From the NCBI GenBank assembly GCA_964478075.1, contig CAYZGO010000014.1, positions 1 through 64,000 of the forward strand: 64,000 bases of DNA, read 5' to 3'. Origin of the DNA: DAOUEX01 sp034430235 (GTDB lineage: Bacteria > Chloroflexota > Anaerolineae > UBA2200). The notes under the pieces are model-generated. The model was not told where the DNA came from and did no database searches. It saw only the letters and a list, made by a program, of their open reading frames with translations. Numbering within the stretch: position 1 is the first letter of the stretch; each line of letters begins with the position of its first letter. A program made the position numbers and the translations under genes. This document shows positions 8,154 through 17,100 of the stretch, piece after piece.

Positions 8154-9368
8154 GTGGTGAAGGATATAAGTGCAGTTTTTGCAGAAGCTATTGAAAAAGC
8201 AAAAGAACACTTTGGCAAGGTAGTCGCTGAGCAGCTTGAACGAGTAGAACGCATGAAGCGAGCTCAGGATTGGATGGATTACAGCAAGACAAAACCAATC
8301 ATCATTGGAGTTGTCGGCGGTGATGGGATAGGGCCAGTCATCTGCCAGCACGCCCATCGTATCCTGGAGTTCCTCCTCCAAGATGAGGTGAAAAGTGGCA
8401 AGATCGAGTTCAGAGTCATCGAGGGGCTGACTATTGAGAACAGGGCTAAGGTGATGAAGGCAATCCCTGATGACATACTGGCGGAGATTAAGAAGTGCCA
8501 TGTCATCCTGAAAGGCCCAACGACAACGCCAAAGAAGGGCGACCCGTGGCCGAACATAGAGAGTGCGAACGTGGCCATGCGCCGCGAACTGGACCTGTTT
8601 GCTAATGTCCGTCCGGTAAAAGTTCCTGAGCAGGGGATTGACTGGATGTTTTTCAGGGAGAACACCGAAGGCGCCTATATCCTTGGCAGTAAGGGAGTGA
8701 ACGTTACCGATGACCTCGCTGTGGATTTTAAGGTGATCACCACGCAGGGCGCGGAGCGAATCATCCGCCTAGCGTTTGACTATGCCAAAAAGAATAACAT
8801 AAACAGAGTGACGGTGGTCACGAAAGCCAACGTCGTGAAAACCACTGACGGGAAATTCCTCAACGTGGCAGAGCAAGTCGCCAAGGACTATCCCGGAGTT
8901 GAGTGGGATGATTGGTTCATTGACATCATGACGGCCAAGCTCATTGATCCATACCGTCAGAAAGAGTTCAAAGTTATTGTAGCGCCCAACCTGTACGGAG
9001 ACATCATCACTGACGAAGCCGCGCAGATCCAAGGAGGCGTCGGCACTGCAGGCAGTGCGAACATCGGGAAACGATACGCGATGTTCGAAGCAGTTCATGG
9101 CTCTGCCCCTCGGATGGTCAAGGAAGGCAGGGCACACTACGCCGATCCATCCAGCATCGTCAAAGCAGCAGCCATGCTGTTGAACCACATTGGTTACACC
9201 GAGAAGGCCAAGAAACTAGAGATGGCACTTGATATCTGCAGCCAGTTAGAGAAGAAACTCACGATAACCGGCCGATCTGATGGTGCAACTGGAGCCAAGT
9301 TCGCGGATTACATCACGGAGACGCTGCAGAGCCCTGACTTGGAGAGCAAGTGGCAGAGCTACCAATAG
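8154..9368 (+). CDS. icd: Isocitrate dehydrogenase
   Basis: It converts isocitrate to 2-oxoglutarate and CO2, or the reverse in a reductive cycle. The product is 404 residues of the isocitrate/isopropylmalate dehydrogenase family. The isocitrate-binding set is visible: ESANVAMRREL followed by ANVRPVK, matching Ser, Asn and two Arg of E. coli Icd. Also present are the catalytic Tyr in ENTEGAY, Lys in VTKANVVK and the metal Asp pair in GDIITDEAAQ. After EAVHGSAP the residue is Arg, not the Asp of NAD enzymes, so NADP use is possible; that is weak inference. GTG at 8154 is the start, with GGAGG before it. It is the last gene of the operon. Confidence 0.93.
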   Translation: MVKDISAVFAEAIEKAKEHFGKVVAEQLERVERMKRAQDWMDYSKTKPIIIGVVGGDGIGPVICQHAHRILEFLLQDEVKSGKIEFRVIEGLTIENRAKVMKAIPDDILAEIKKCHVILKGPTTTPKKGDPWPNIESANVAMRRELDLFANVRPVKVPEQGIDWMFFRENTEGAYILGSKGVNVTDDLAVDFKVITTQGAERIIRLAFDYAKKNNINRVTVVTKANVVKTTDGKFLNVAEQVAKDYPGVEWDDWFIDIMTAKLIDPYRQKEFKVIVAPNLYGDIITDEAAQIQGGVGTAGSANIGKRYAMFEAVHGSAPRMVKEGRAHYADPSSIVKAAAMLLNHIGYTEKAKKLEMALDICSQLEKKLTITGRSDGATGAKFADYITETLQSPDLESKWQSYQ

Positions 9369-9431
9369 AGTCAGTACTCTAGGGATAGACCCTTGGCCAC
9401 TAGCAGCATCTACTTGTGGCTGCATGTTGTC

Positions 9432-9469
9432 GAAACTTCCCTGTGCACCATAGGGAGGTTTCTTTTTTT
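9432..9469 (+). terminator. Intrinsic terminator of the citrate lyase operon
   Basis: GAAACTTCCCT and AGGGAGGTTTC form an 11-pair stem with one G-T pair and a nine-base loop, followed by TTTTTTT. It lies 63 bases after icd. Confidence 0.92.
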
Positions 9470-9473
9470 GGGG

Positions 9474-10205
9474 CTAGTGCCAGCGAAATCGCCGCACGTT
9501 CGCCGCAGGGCTAAGCGGAATAGTGCGTCTACCGCGGTATACGACGGACACGTTCCAATAGAACAGATTGTCCCCTTCCCCGGGATACAGGGAGGCAGCC
9601 ACAATCCAGTTTGACGTCTTGGTCCAAAAGCGATGTGCATCTGTTTGATCCCGTGACCACACCTTGACTTCGTACCACTCGCTCTCGCCCAGGATCGCAA
9701 CAGAGGCCCACTGCAGACCAATACGCGCTTCCTGGCCATGAAATGCTGCTCCGTCACGGGGCGCAATGAGCAGCGGTGCTGCGTAGGGGAACCGTGACGT
9801 TGGCGTGGGGATTGGTGAAGGTGTGCTGACGACCGTGACCACCGGCGTGCGCTTTGCGCCAGCGATGACCAACTCCTGCCCAACGCTGATCAGGTCAGCA
9901 TCTTCCAGGCCATTGGCCTCCAAAATGGCTTCCATAGTGGTGTCGTATTGTTCAGCGATGAGGCTCAGCGCCTCGCCGGGTTGCACCACGTGTATCACCG
10001 GCTGCAGTGTGGCAGTGGGGACGAACGACGTCGGGGTGGGTTTCCTATGCAGGACGACTCGCGTAGCGGTCGCTGAGGCCGTCGGCACGAAGAATGCTGC
10101 TGGCTCGTTGCCACTCTGCCAGGGCCACAGCAGCCACGCTGTGGCCAACAAAGCCAGAGCAGCAAAACCCGCCAGTATCACGTTGCTCGGGGAGATCCTC
10201 TTCAC
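9474..10205 (-). CDS. Membrane-anchored LysM protein
   Basis: The product is 243 residues. A membrane helix spans about residues 10-28. A Thr/Pro-rich spacer follows, then one LysM domain (about 73-117: VVQPGEALSLIAEQY to GQELVIAG), which binds peptidoglycan-type glycans. Another Thr/Pro spacer leads to a C-terminal beta-rich domain of about 110 residues with several Trp and the phrase LLIAPRDGAAF. The protein probably lies outside the cell, anchored by its N-terminus. The GTG at 10205 is chosen because it avoids a 40-base overlap with the HD gene upstream, whose stop lies four bases earlier. The C-terminal domain's role is unknown. Confidence 0.82.
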   Translation of the reverse strand: MKRISPSNVILAGFAALALLATAWLLWPWQSGNEPAAFFVPTASATATRVVLHRKPTPTSFVPTATLQPVIHVVQPGEALSLIAEQYDTTMEAILEANGLEDADLISVGQELVIAGAKRTPVVTVVSTPSPIPTPTSRFPYAAPLLIAPRDGAAFHGQEARIGLQWASVAILGESEWYEVKVWSRDQTDAHRFWTKTSNWIVAASLYPGEGDNLFYWNVSVVYRGRRTIPLSPAANVRRFRWH

Positions 10206-10209
10206 CTTG

Positions 10210-10785
10210 TCAGTTGTCTCCCCGACCTGCGAGCCCCAACTCGGCGGCAATGCGCTTCATCGCTTCGAGGACCAATGGCACGTGTTCGTTCCACAGGTCT
10301 ACGCCAAGCGCCTCACAGCCGCGCACGATGTCTTCACGGTGCACACCGGCGGCAAAGGACTTGTCTTTCCATTTCTTCTTGATTGATTTTATCTTGGTGA
10401 TATCGCGGATGTCCTTACTGGGCCGCACCAGAGCCACGGCAGTTATCAGGCCCGTGAGCTCGTCCACGGCGTAGAGCGCTTTTTCCATCAGGCTCTCGCG
10501 GCTTACGCGAGTATAATCGGCATGGGACAGCACGGCGCGGATTATCTCCTCTGGCCAGTCCCTTGCGCGCAGAATCTTAGCCCCCTCTATGGCGTGCTCG
10601 GGCATGGTGGGGAACTTGTCGTAGTCAAAGTCATGGATAAGCCCGACGATACCCCACTTTTCCTCATCCTCACCGAACTTGAGTGCATAGGCACGCATGG
10701 CAGCTTCTACCGCCAGGGCGTGCCTAATGTGGTTTTCGTTCTTGGTGAACTCGGTCAACAGTTGCCAGGCATCTTCACGGTTCAT
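10210..10785 (-). CDS. HD-domain hydrolase
   Basis: The product is 191 residues with the metal-binding set of HD phosphohydrolases: His19/His22, His51-Asp52 (LIHDFDYDKF), His in PEHAIEGAK and SHADYTR. Such single-domain proteins usually hydrolyse phosphate esters of nucleotides; the substrate here is not known. It is followed within a few bases by the LysM gene, so the two are co-transcribed. The ATG at 10785 lies 15 bases after a GGGGAGAAT-like ribosome site. Confidence 0.85.
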   Translation of the reverse strand: MNREDAWQLLTEFTKNENHIRHALAVEAAMRAYALKFGEDEEKWGIVGLIHDFDYDKFPTMPEHAIEGAKILRARDWPEEIIRAVLSHADYTRVSRESLMEKALYAVDELTGLITAVALVRPSKDIRDITKIKSIKKKWKDKSFAAGVHREDIVRGCEALGVDLWNEHVPLVLEAMKRIAAELGLAGRGDN

Positions 10786-10845
10786 CGCTCATTCTCCCCA
10801 GTCAGATACTGTAATTCACGCAGAGATCTTGCTGCGCAGCAGCGC

Positions 10846-11232
10846 TCATTTCTTGACGAGCTGTGCCAAAGCCCGTATGACCAGGGCTATGCACAGAATC
10901 CAAATCACAACAATGACGCCAGCGGCCAGCCAGTTTGTTGGCTTCCCTTGGGCCATGACCTCTTGCGCTTCCTGCCTGCACTCGTCCAAGACTGCCTTGG
11001 GCACCATCTTCAACACAAGAGCAATGCCTGCAGGAATCAGCACAAGGTCATCCAGATAGCCCAGAACAGGGATGAAGTCAGGAATCAGGTCAATGGGGCT
11101 GAAGGCATACCCAACCACCGCAGCAGCAAACGCCTTGGCGTAGCAGGGAACTCGGGGATCCTTGTAGGCCAGATAGAGAGCATAGGTCTCAGCATTCAGT
11201 TGTCTGGCTCTCTGCTTCCAGTGTTCGATGAT
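10846..11232 (-). CDS. DUF1232 (YkvA-like) membrane protein with a non-standard start
   Basis: The core SPIDLIPDFIPVLGYLDDLVLIP marks DUF1232, and a second membrane helix lies near the C-terminus. The family normally begins about 38 residues before the first standard start here (GTG at 11118). In frame upstream the sequence reads WKQRARQL, then AYKDPRVPCYAK, just as in the family, up to a TGA at 11241. There is no ATG, GTG or TTG in this stretch. Two ATC codons (11232-11227) follow GGCGGTGA at proper spacing, so ATC may be the start, or the ATG was mutated. Function of the family is unknown. Confidence 0.65.
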   Translation of the reverse strand: MIEHWKQRARQLNAETYALYLAYKDPRVPCYAKAFAAAVVGYAFSPIDLIPDFIPVLGYLDDLVLIPAGIALVLKMVPKAVLDECRQEAQEVMAQGKPTNWLAAGVIVVIWILCIALVIRALAQLVKK

Positions 11233-11398
11233 GCTGTTTCACCGCCTGTTATCGGTATAGCCTTACTGGATGTTGTGCAGCAGTTTCCAATCCCTCAAAG
11301 TCGTCACATCCGAGCAGGCGAAAGAAGAAGCGGTTCAGTGTGAGCCGTTCCTGTGTATCCGATCTATAGGGTCCAAGATGTAGTGCAAGTACATGGCG

Positions 11399-11704
11399 TC
11401 ATTCTTCATACAAGACCACGATTTCTGCATCGACATATGGACGAATATAAGGGCTCATGCCGTCCTCAGTGACCAGGTCAACTTTGCGGCCCAGTTTCTG
11501 ACTCAATTCTTCTTCCAAGGCTACCCATTTGAAAAGTCCAAGAGGGGCCCTTTCATTGCGAGGCTTTAGCTTCACTAGAATGTCCACATCACTTTCCAGG
11601 CTATCTTCCCCCCTTACCACCGATCCAAAGAGAGCAATCCGCCTGATTCCACAAGGCAACAACACCGACAGAATCTTTTCCCGCAATTCCTCGAATTGTT
11701 CCAT
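11399..11704 (-). CDS. MNT-type nucleotidyltransferase (MntA-like)
   Basis: The product is 101 residues of the minimal nucleotidyltransferase fold, with GSVVRG (27-32) and SDVDILV (38-44) providing the two metal Asp residues. Such proteins are often antitoxins that AMPylate a HEPN toxin encoded beside them. No HEPN frame is seen on either side, so it is an orphan or acts elsewhere. GGAGG lies seven bases before the ATG at 11704; an earlier in-frame start at 11749 is less likely. The 150 bases downstream hold only a short frame without a start codon. Confidence 0.8.
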   Translation of the reverse strand: MEQFEELREKILSVLLPCGIRRIALFGSVVRGEDSLESDVDILVKLKPRNERAPLGLFKWVALEEELSQKLGRKVDLVTEDGMSPYIRPYVDAEIVVLYEE

Positions 11705-11842
11705 CAAACAGCCTCCGCTTGAACTCAGGTTCAATGGGATGTGGTGCACCCACTACACCGTTCGCCCCACCTCCCCCGACACGGATTCTCGACTCGGACG
11801 AGGTGACCAAAGTGACAAGGGGAAGTCGGTGTTGTTTCTGAC

Positions 11843-12562
11843 TTACCCTCCAGCTAGCGCCTTCTTCTGCGCGGCCAGGAGCTCCTCAATGCCCTTCTCT
11901 GCCAGGGTCAGCAACTCATCTATCACTGCCCGCTCGAAAGGCTGTCCCTCTGCCGTGCCCTGCACCTCGACGTACTGGCCTCGTGCGTTCATGACCACGT
12001 TAAAGTCCACTTCCGCCTGCGAGTCCTCCTGGTAGCAGAGGTCGAGCAGGGTTTCACCCTGCTCCACACCCACGCTCACAGCGGCCACAGGTGCGCGCCA
12101 CACATTGCCGCGCACTGCTCCAGCTTCTATCAGTTTGTTCACCGCGAGGGCTAACGCCACGTAGCCCCCGGTCACAGCAGCCGTGCGCGTGCCACCATCT
12201 GCCTGAATGACGTCGCAGTCTATCGTGATGGTGCGTTCGCCCAATTTGCGCAGGTCGAGTGCTGCGCGCAGCGAGCGGCCGATCATGCGCTGAATCTCGT
12301 GTGTGCGTCCTTTGATCCTGCCCGTGCTGGCCTCGCGTCGCGTGCGCGTGTGTGTGGATGCTGGCAAGAGGCCGTACTCGGCGGTCACCCAACCCTGCGG
12401 CTGGCCTTTCAACCAGCGCGGCACCTCTTCAGCCACAGACGCCACGCAGAGTACCCACGTCTTGCCCATCTGTACAAACACAGATGCGGGGGCATGATCC
12501 AGGTAGTGAGGGGTGAGCATCACTGGGCGCAATTCATCGTTAGCCCTTCCGTCGGGTCGCAC
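11843..12562 (-). CDS. rph: Ribonuclease PH
   Basis: It is a phosphorolytic 3'-5' exonuclease that trims tRNA 3' ends. The product is 239 residues, the usual length. It begins RPDGRANDELRPV. It carries the phosphate-binding and fold segments GRTHEIQRMIGRSLRA, TITIDCDVIQADGGTRTA and DLCYQEDSQAEVD. The start is GTG at 12562 with GGAGAG before it. It stands alone on the minus strand. Confidence 0.96.
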   Translation of the reverse strand: MRPDGRANDELRPVMLTPHYLDHAPASVFVQMGKTWVLCVASVAEEVPRWLKGQPQGWVTAEYGLLPASTHTRTRREASTGRIKGRTHEIQRMIGRSLRAALDLRKLGERTITIDCDVIQADGGTRTAAVTGGYVALALAVNKLIEAGAVRGNVWRAPVAAVSVGVEQGETLLDLCYQEDSQAEVDFNVVMNARGQYVEVQGTAEGQPFERAVIDELLTLAEKGIEELLAAQKKALAGG

Positions 12563-12689
12563 GCGTCTCTCCTTTCACAACGAGGCGTATCTGGTTCAAC
12601 TCAGTATAGCACGAACGCAGAGTTTATTCAAATTCTCTATGCCTGAAGCGTCGTGCCAGGATCATGGCATTCGTGGGCAGCATTGGTCG

Positions 12690-12715
12690 TAGAGACGTAG
12701 CATGCTACGTCTCTA
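12690..12715. repeat. Perfect 26-base palindrome
   Basis: TAGAGACGTAGCA is followed directly by its exact reverse complement. It lies between divergent rph and the next gene. It shares AGAGACGT with the arm at 1617-1627. Palindromes of this form recur, from memory, in Chloroflexota and cyanobacteria. Confidence 0.8.
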
Positions 12716-12746
12716 CCATTACCTGGAGTGCGGGGCGAGACAGGCT

Positions 12747-12776
12747 TTGACAAAAGAATGCGCTAGAAGCTATAAT
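12747..12776 (+). promoter_or_regulatory. Sigma70-type promoter
   Basis: TTGACA (12747-12752), 18 bases, TATAAT (12771-12776). A start near 12783 gives a leader of only about 13 bases, just long enough for the GGGAGGAG site before the GTG at 12796. An ATG at 12775 overlaps the -10 box and cannot be the start. Confidence 0.65.
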
Positions 12777-12795
12777 GCGGCCAGGGAGGAGTTGG

Positions 12796-13965
12796 GTGTC
12801 CCAAGCTACGCTGCTGATCATGACCGGCATCCACAACATCAGTGAGGTTGAGAGGATGATGGCCGGCGCCCGCCAGGCTATCACGCAGGATGTTATTGAG
12901 AGGGCTCAGAAGGTAGCGGGCATCTCGCGCATCGTGTTGAGCACCAACGCACCTCGCCTGGCTGAGTGGGCCCGGTCACGAGGCGTGGATGTTGAACTGG
13001 ATCCCCCTGGCGGCGCGTTCCATTTTGGGCAGCGGTTGCGTGCGCTGGCGGGTAGGTACAACGCAGAGCGGCTCTTCTACATGGGCGGCGGCAGCGGCGC
13101 TCTTCTCTCCACGGACGAGATGGCAGGCATCGTGGAACGTCTGTGCTCTGCCGACAGGATACTCATCACCAACAACTTTTACTCCACTGACTTTGCCGCT
13201 TTTGCTCCCACGAGTGCTTTGGAGGGCGTCGAACCCCCGGGCACAGACAATGACCTGGGATGGCTTCTTGGCGAAAAGGCCGGATTGCCCAACGAGTCCC
13301 TGGCCAGGAGCGCGTCCACCCAACTCGACGTGGATACCCCTACCGATTTGATGGCTCTAGCGCCTCACCCTGGCGTAGGAGCGCATACGCGTGCTTTCTT
13401 GAACAGCTTGGAACTTGACACTTCGTACATCGAGCAGGCCATGCGCCGGCTGGTGGATCGCGACGCGGAAGTGGTGGTTGCCGGGCGCGTTTCGGCTGCT
13501 GTCTGGGAATACCTGGAGCGTGAGACTGCCTGCCGGGTGCGTGTGTTCGCTGAGGAGCGCGGCATGCGCGCCAGTGGCCGCCAGGCCCGCGGCGAAGCGT
13601 GCTCGCTGCTGGGCTATTACTATCAGCAAGTGGGTCCGGAACGCTTCTTCGATACTCTGGCCGAACTCGGACAGGCCGTCTTTCTGGACAGCCGCGTCAT
13701 TTTCGCTCATCTGGGAGTGTGGCCGCCAGCCAGCGACCGCTACAACTCGGACCTGCGCCGTCCGCAGCGTATCGCGGATGAGGTCGTGCGCGAGTTCACC
13801 ACTGCTGCCATGTCGGCGTCTGTCCCGGTCGTACTGGGGGGACACTCGCTGGTCTCTGGTGGGCTCTATGCTCTGGTAGAGGCTGCCTGGGTGCGCTCAG
13901 GCGTGGACGTTCCGCGCTATGTGGATCACACTGCGTGGAACAAGGACGAGGCCAGTACGTCGTAG
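12796..13965 (+). CDS. Nucleotidyltransferase-like protein with unknown C-terminal half
   Basis: The product is 389 residues. Residues 1 to about 195 look like a GT-A/nucleotidyltransferase fold of the MobA/CofC kind: an early RIVLSTNAPRLAEWA, a central GGGSGALLSTDEM, then DNDLGWLL, and DVDTPTDL, the usual last motif. The N-terminal Gly-rich NTP loop of MobA is not evident. The second half (about 200-389) has SLLGYYYQQVG, FAHLGVWPPASDRYNSDL and VLGGHSLVSGGLYALVEAAW; I do not recognise it. The start is fixed by the promoter and GGGAGGAG. It precedes the SHMT-GcvT fusion on the same strand by 149 bases. Confidence 0.65.
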   Translation: MSQATLLIMTGIHNISEVERMMAGARQAITQDVIERAQKVAGISRIVLSTNAPRLAEWARSRGVDVELDPPGGAFHFGQRLRALAGRYNAERLFYMGGGSGALLSTDEMAGIVERLCSADRILITNNFYSTDFAAFAPTSALEGVEPPGTDNDLGWLLGEKAGLPNESLARSASTQLDVDTPTDLMALAPHPGVGAHTRAFLNSLELDTSYIEQAMRRLVDRDAEVVVAGRVSAAVWEYLERETACRVRVFAEERGMRASGRQARGEACSLLGYYYQQVGPERFFDTLAELGQAVFLDSRVIFAHLGVWPPASDRYNSDLRRPQRIADEVVREFTTAAMSASVPVVLGGHSLVSGGLYALVEAAWVRSGVDVPRYVDHTAWNKDEASTS

Positions 13966-14114
13966 AGTGTCCTATCCAGGAGATTGCACCGAAGCTTGTA
14001 CGGGCTACCAGCACAGATAAGGATCGGGTTTTTGTGCGTTTGTGTAGTCTAGGCCCTTGTGGCCGTTCTTACAGGTCTACGACATATTCGAAAACACACA
14101 AAGGAGTGTTCAGC

Positions 14115-17100
14115 ATGAATCATGGGCATTACACTGACTTTTTCAACGCCGACATCGCGGAGGTTGACCCCGATACCGATCTGCTCATCGGATTCGAAGA
14201 AGAGCGTCAGGCCAGACGTTTTATCCTTATTCCCTCCGAGAGCATTGCCCCCCGTGCTGTACGGCAGGCGTTAGGTTCGGTCTTTAACAACATCTATGCA
14301 GAAGGATATCCGCCGCTGCGCATGACGCGCGACGAGGAGGCGCTAGTTCTGGAGTGGGCACACCAGCTGGCCTACTACAGGCGCTACGCCGATCGGCGCT
14401 TCTACAAGGGCGTGGAGTACGCTGACTTTGTGGAGACCCTGGCGCAGCGCCGCGCAGCGCAGTGTTTTGCTACCCCAAAGATTCCAGCCCAAAGCATCTT
14501 TGTCAACGTGCAGCCGCTCTCGGGCGCGGCGGCAAACCTGGCCGTATATCAGACGTTCCTGCAGCCCGGTGACACTCTGATGGGTTTGAACCTCTTCCAA
14601 GGCGGGCACCTGACGCATGGCAGCGAGTTCAACCTCTCCGGCCGCCTCTACAAGGTTGTTTCTTACAGTGTGGACCGCACGACGGAGCGGCTGGACTATG
14701 ATGGGATCATGGCTCTGGCGCGTGAGCACCGTCCCAAGATCATCGTCGCTGGCTACACCTCTTATCCCTGGGCACCGGACTGGGCCAAGTTCAGGGAGAT
14801 TGCCGATGAAGTGGGCGCCATTCTGATGGCGGACATTGCCCATACCGCTGGCATGGCTGTTGCGGGTGCGTATCCCACGCCGGTGGGTTACGCTGATGTC
14901 ATTACCTTCACTACACACAAGACCATTTGTGGGCCGCGCGGCGCGGTGATCATGGTCACGGATGAAGACAAGGCGCAGCTCATAAACGCGGCTGTGTTCC
15001 CTGGCGAACAAGGGGGGCCGCACGTTAACAAGTTCGCGGCCATGGCTGTGGCCTTCAAGATTGCGCAGACAAAAAAGTTCCGCCGCCTGCAACACGCCAT
15101 CGTGGATAACGCCAAAGCCTTCGCCGACTCACTGGCCAAACGCGGCCTCAAACTGGCCTACGGCGGCACAGATACGCACTTGCTGCTGGTGGACTTGCGT
15201 GCCATCAAGACAGAGACTGGCTTCCCGCTGCGTGGCGAGATGGCAGCGCGGATACTCGATCTGTGCGGCATCGTGGTCAACAGGAACACCATTCCCGGGG
15301 ATGAAATCACAGCCTTGGGCAGCGCCATACGCATGGGCACGCCCTGGGTCACCGAGCGGGGCCTGCAGCCGGAGCACCTGGATGAGCTGGCCGCCATCAT
15401 TGTCCGCCTGCTGACGAACATTCAGCCTTTCAGGTACACTGGGCTGCTGGGCGAACTGCCACGCGGCAAGATAGAACTCGACATCCTCGAAGCGGCTAGG
15501 CGCGACGTAGAGGCACTCGCTGCACGCACTCTGGCTGAGACACAGCCGCGTGGCTTGGGCTATCCACATTATATGATCGTGCCCGAAAAGCCCGCACTCA
15601 AGACACCCATTGCTCTGCCCACAGTGGACGCCCAGGCAGACACGCACAGCGATGCTCTGTTGTTGAATACGACAGACATCGGTGTGCTGCGCATCAGTGG
15701 CTGGAGAGCCAAGGCGTTTATGCAGCAGATCTCGACCAGCAATCTTGCCTCGCTGGCACCCAACCAGGCTCAGCGCACATTCTTGCTGGATAAGGACGGC
15801 GTATTGCTGGATGACGTGGCAGTGCTGCGCTTGGAAGCAGACGAGCGAGGTCGGGACCGCTACCTGATGCTGACCAACCCTCGCAACACCGTACGGCTCA
15901 AGTCCTGGCTGCGTGGCCTTGCAGATGGCTACATTCTCTTTGACAATGATGACATCTTCCGTAAGGTGGAAGGCCCTGTCGTGGTGGAAGACCTGGGCGA
16001 GGATGAATTGGAAGACCCCAGAGCGCGTGTGCTGAGTCTGGCCGTGGTGGGGCCGGGTGGGCCACAGGTGCTGCGCAAGATGGGAGCGCCGCAGGTTGAT
16101 GAGGGCGTGGTGTGGCGTGGCGAATTGGGCGGTGTGCCGGTGACTGCAGCCAGAGTGGGATATGGAGTCGAGGACGTTCGTATGGAGTTGCTGATCCACC
16201 CTGACCAGGCGGAAAGGTTGTGGGCCAAGCTGACCGAGGCCGGCGCTGTGCCACACGACCCGCAGTTGCGCCAGTCTTTGCGCGTGCAAGCGGGTCTGCC
16301 AAACTATGATTCGGAGCGGCCAAATGCACGCGAACTGTACAAAGGCCCACAGAAGTCCTTGTTCTGCCTGAGCAAGCTCTACTTCGTGGGCCAGGCAGCT
16401 TTGAAGCATGTGCGCTTGCCAGCAAAGCCGGAGGAATTCGTGTGGCACACGCCAGAGGATGCTCCTCTCAGGCGCACGCCGTTGTATGAAGAACACCGCA
16501 AGCGAACTACCAAGATCATTCCCTTTGCAGGGTGGGAGATGCCTGTCTGGTATACCAGCGTGAGTGACGAGCATCGTGCGGTGCGCTCAGCGGCTGGGCT
16601 GTTTGACGTGGCGCACATGGGCGTCTTGGACGTTTCCGGGGAGCATGCGGCCAGCTTTATGGATGTCATCGCCAGCAACTATGCCCGCTGGATTGATCCA
16701 GGTCAGGCGGCCTACGCTTATCTCCTTGACCCAGATGGCAAGGTGATTGACGACTTTATGATGTACCGTCTGGCCTGGGATCGCTATCTGCTGATAGTCA
16801 ACGCGGTCAATGCCGAAAAGGACGTGGCCTGGCTGCGCGCTGTGAACTCTCGACAGGTCATCATTGATCGCGAGAACCCGGCGATGGAGATTGAAGGTGA
16901 GGTCATCATCCGCGATTTGAGGGATGCCGCCTGCGGCGCGGATCGACGCGTGGACTTGGCCTTGCAGGGCCCCAGCTCGCTGGCGATCTTGCAGAGTTTG
17001 ACGCAGAATGGCGACGCCAAGCGCAGGCTGGCGGGTATTCGTCGCATTGAGCACACACGGCTCGAATTGGCCGGGATTGACTTGATTGTGGCACGCACTG

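Noticed and set aside
10522..11343. A 273-codon plus-strand frame over the HD and DUF1232 genes.
   Set aside because: Both minus-strand genes have clear family motifs. The plus frame has none.
13966..14114. A glycine riboswitch before the SHMT-GcvT fusion or before gcvH.
   Set aside because: No GGAGAG-type core with paired aptamers was seen in either leader.
15129..16574. A 481-codon open frame on the minus strand under the SHMT-GcvT fusion.
   Set aside because: It is antisense to strongly recognisable SHMT and GcvT domains, and its sequence resembles no family. It is a G/C-bias shadow.
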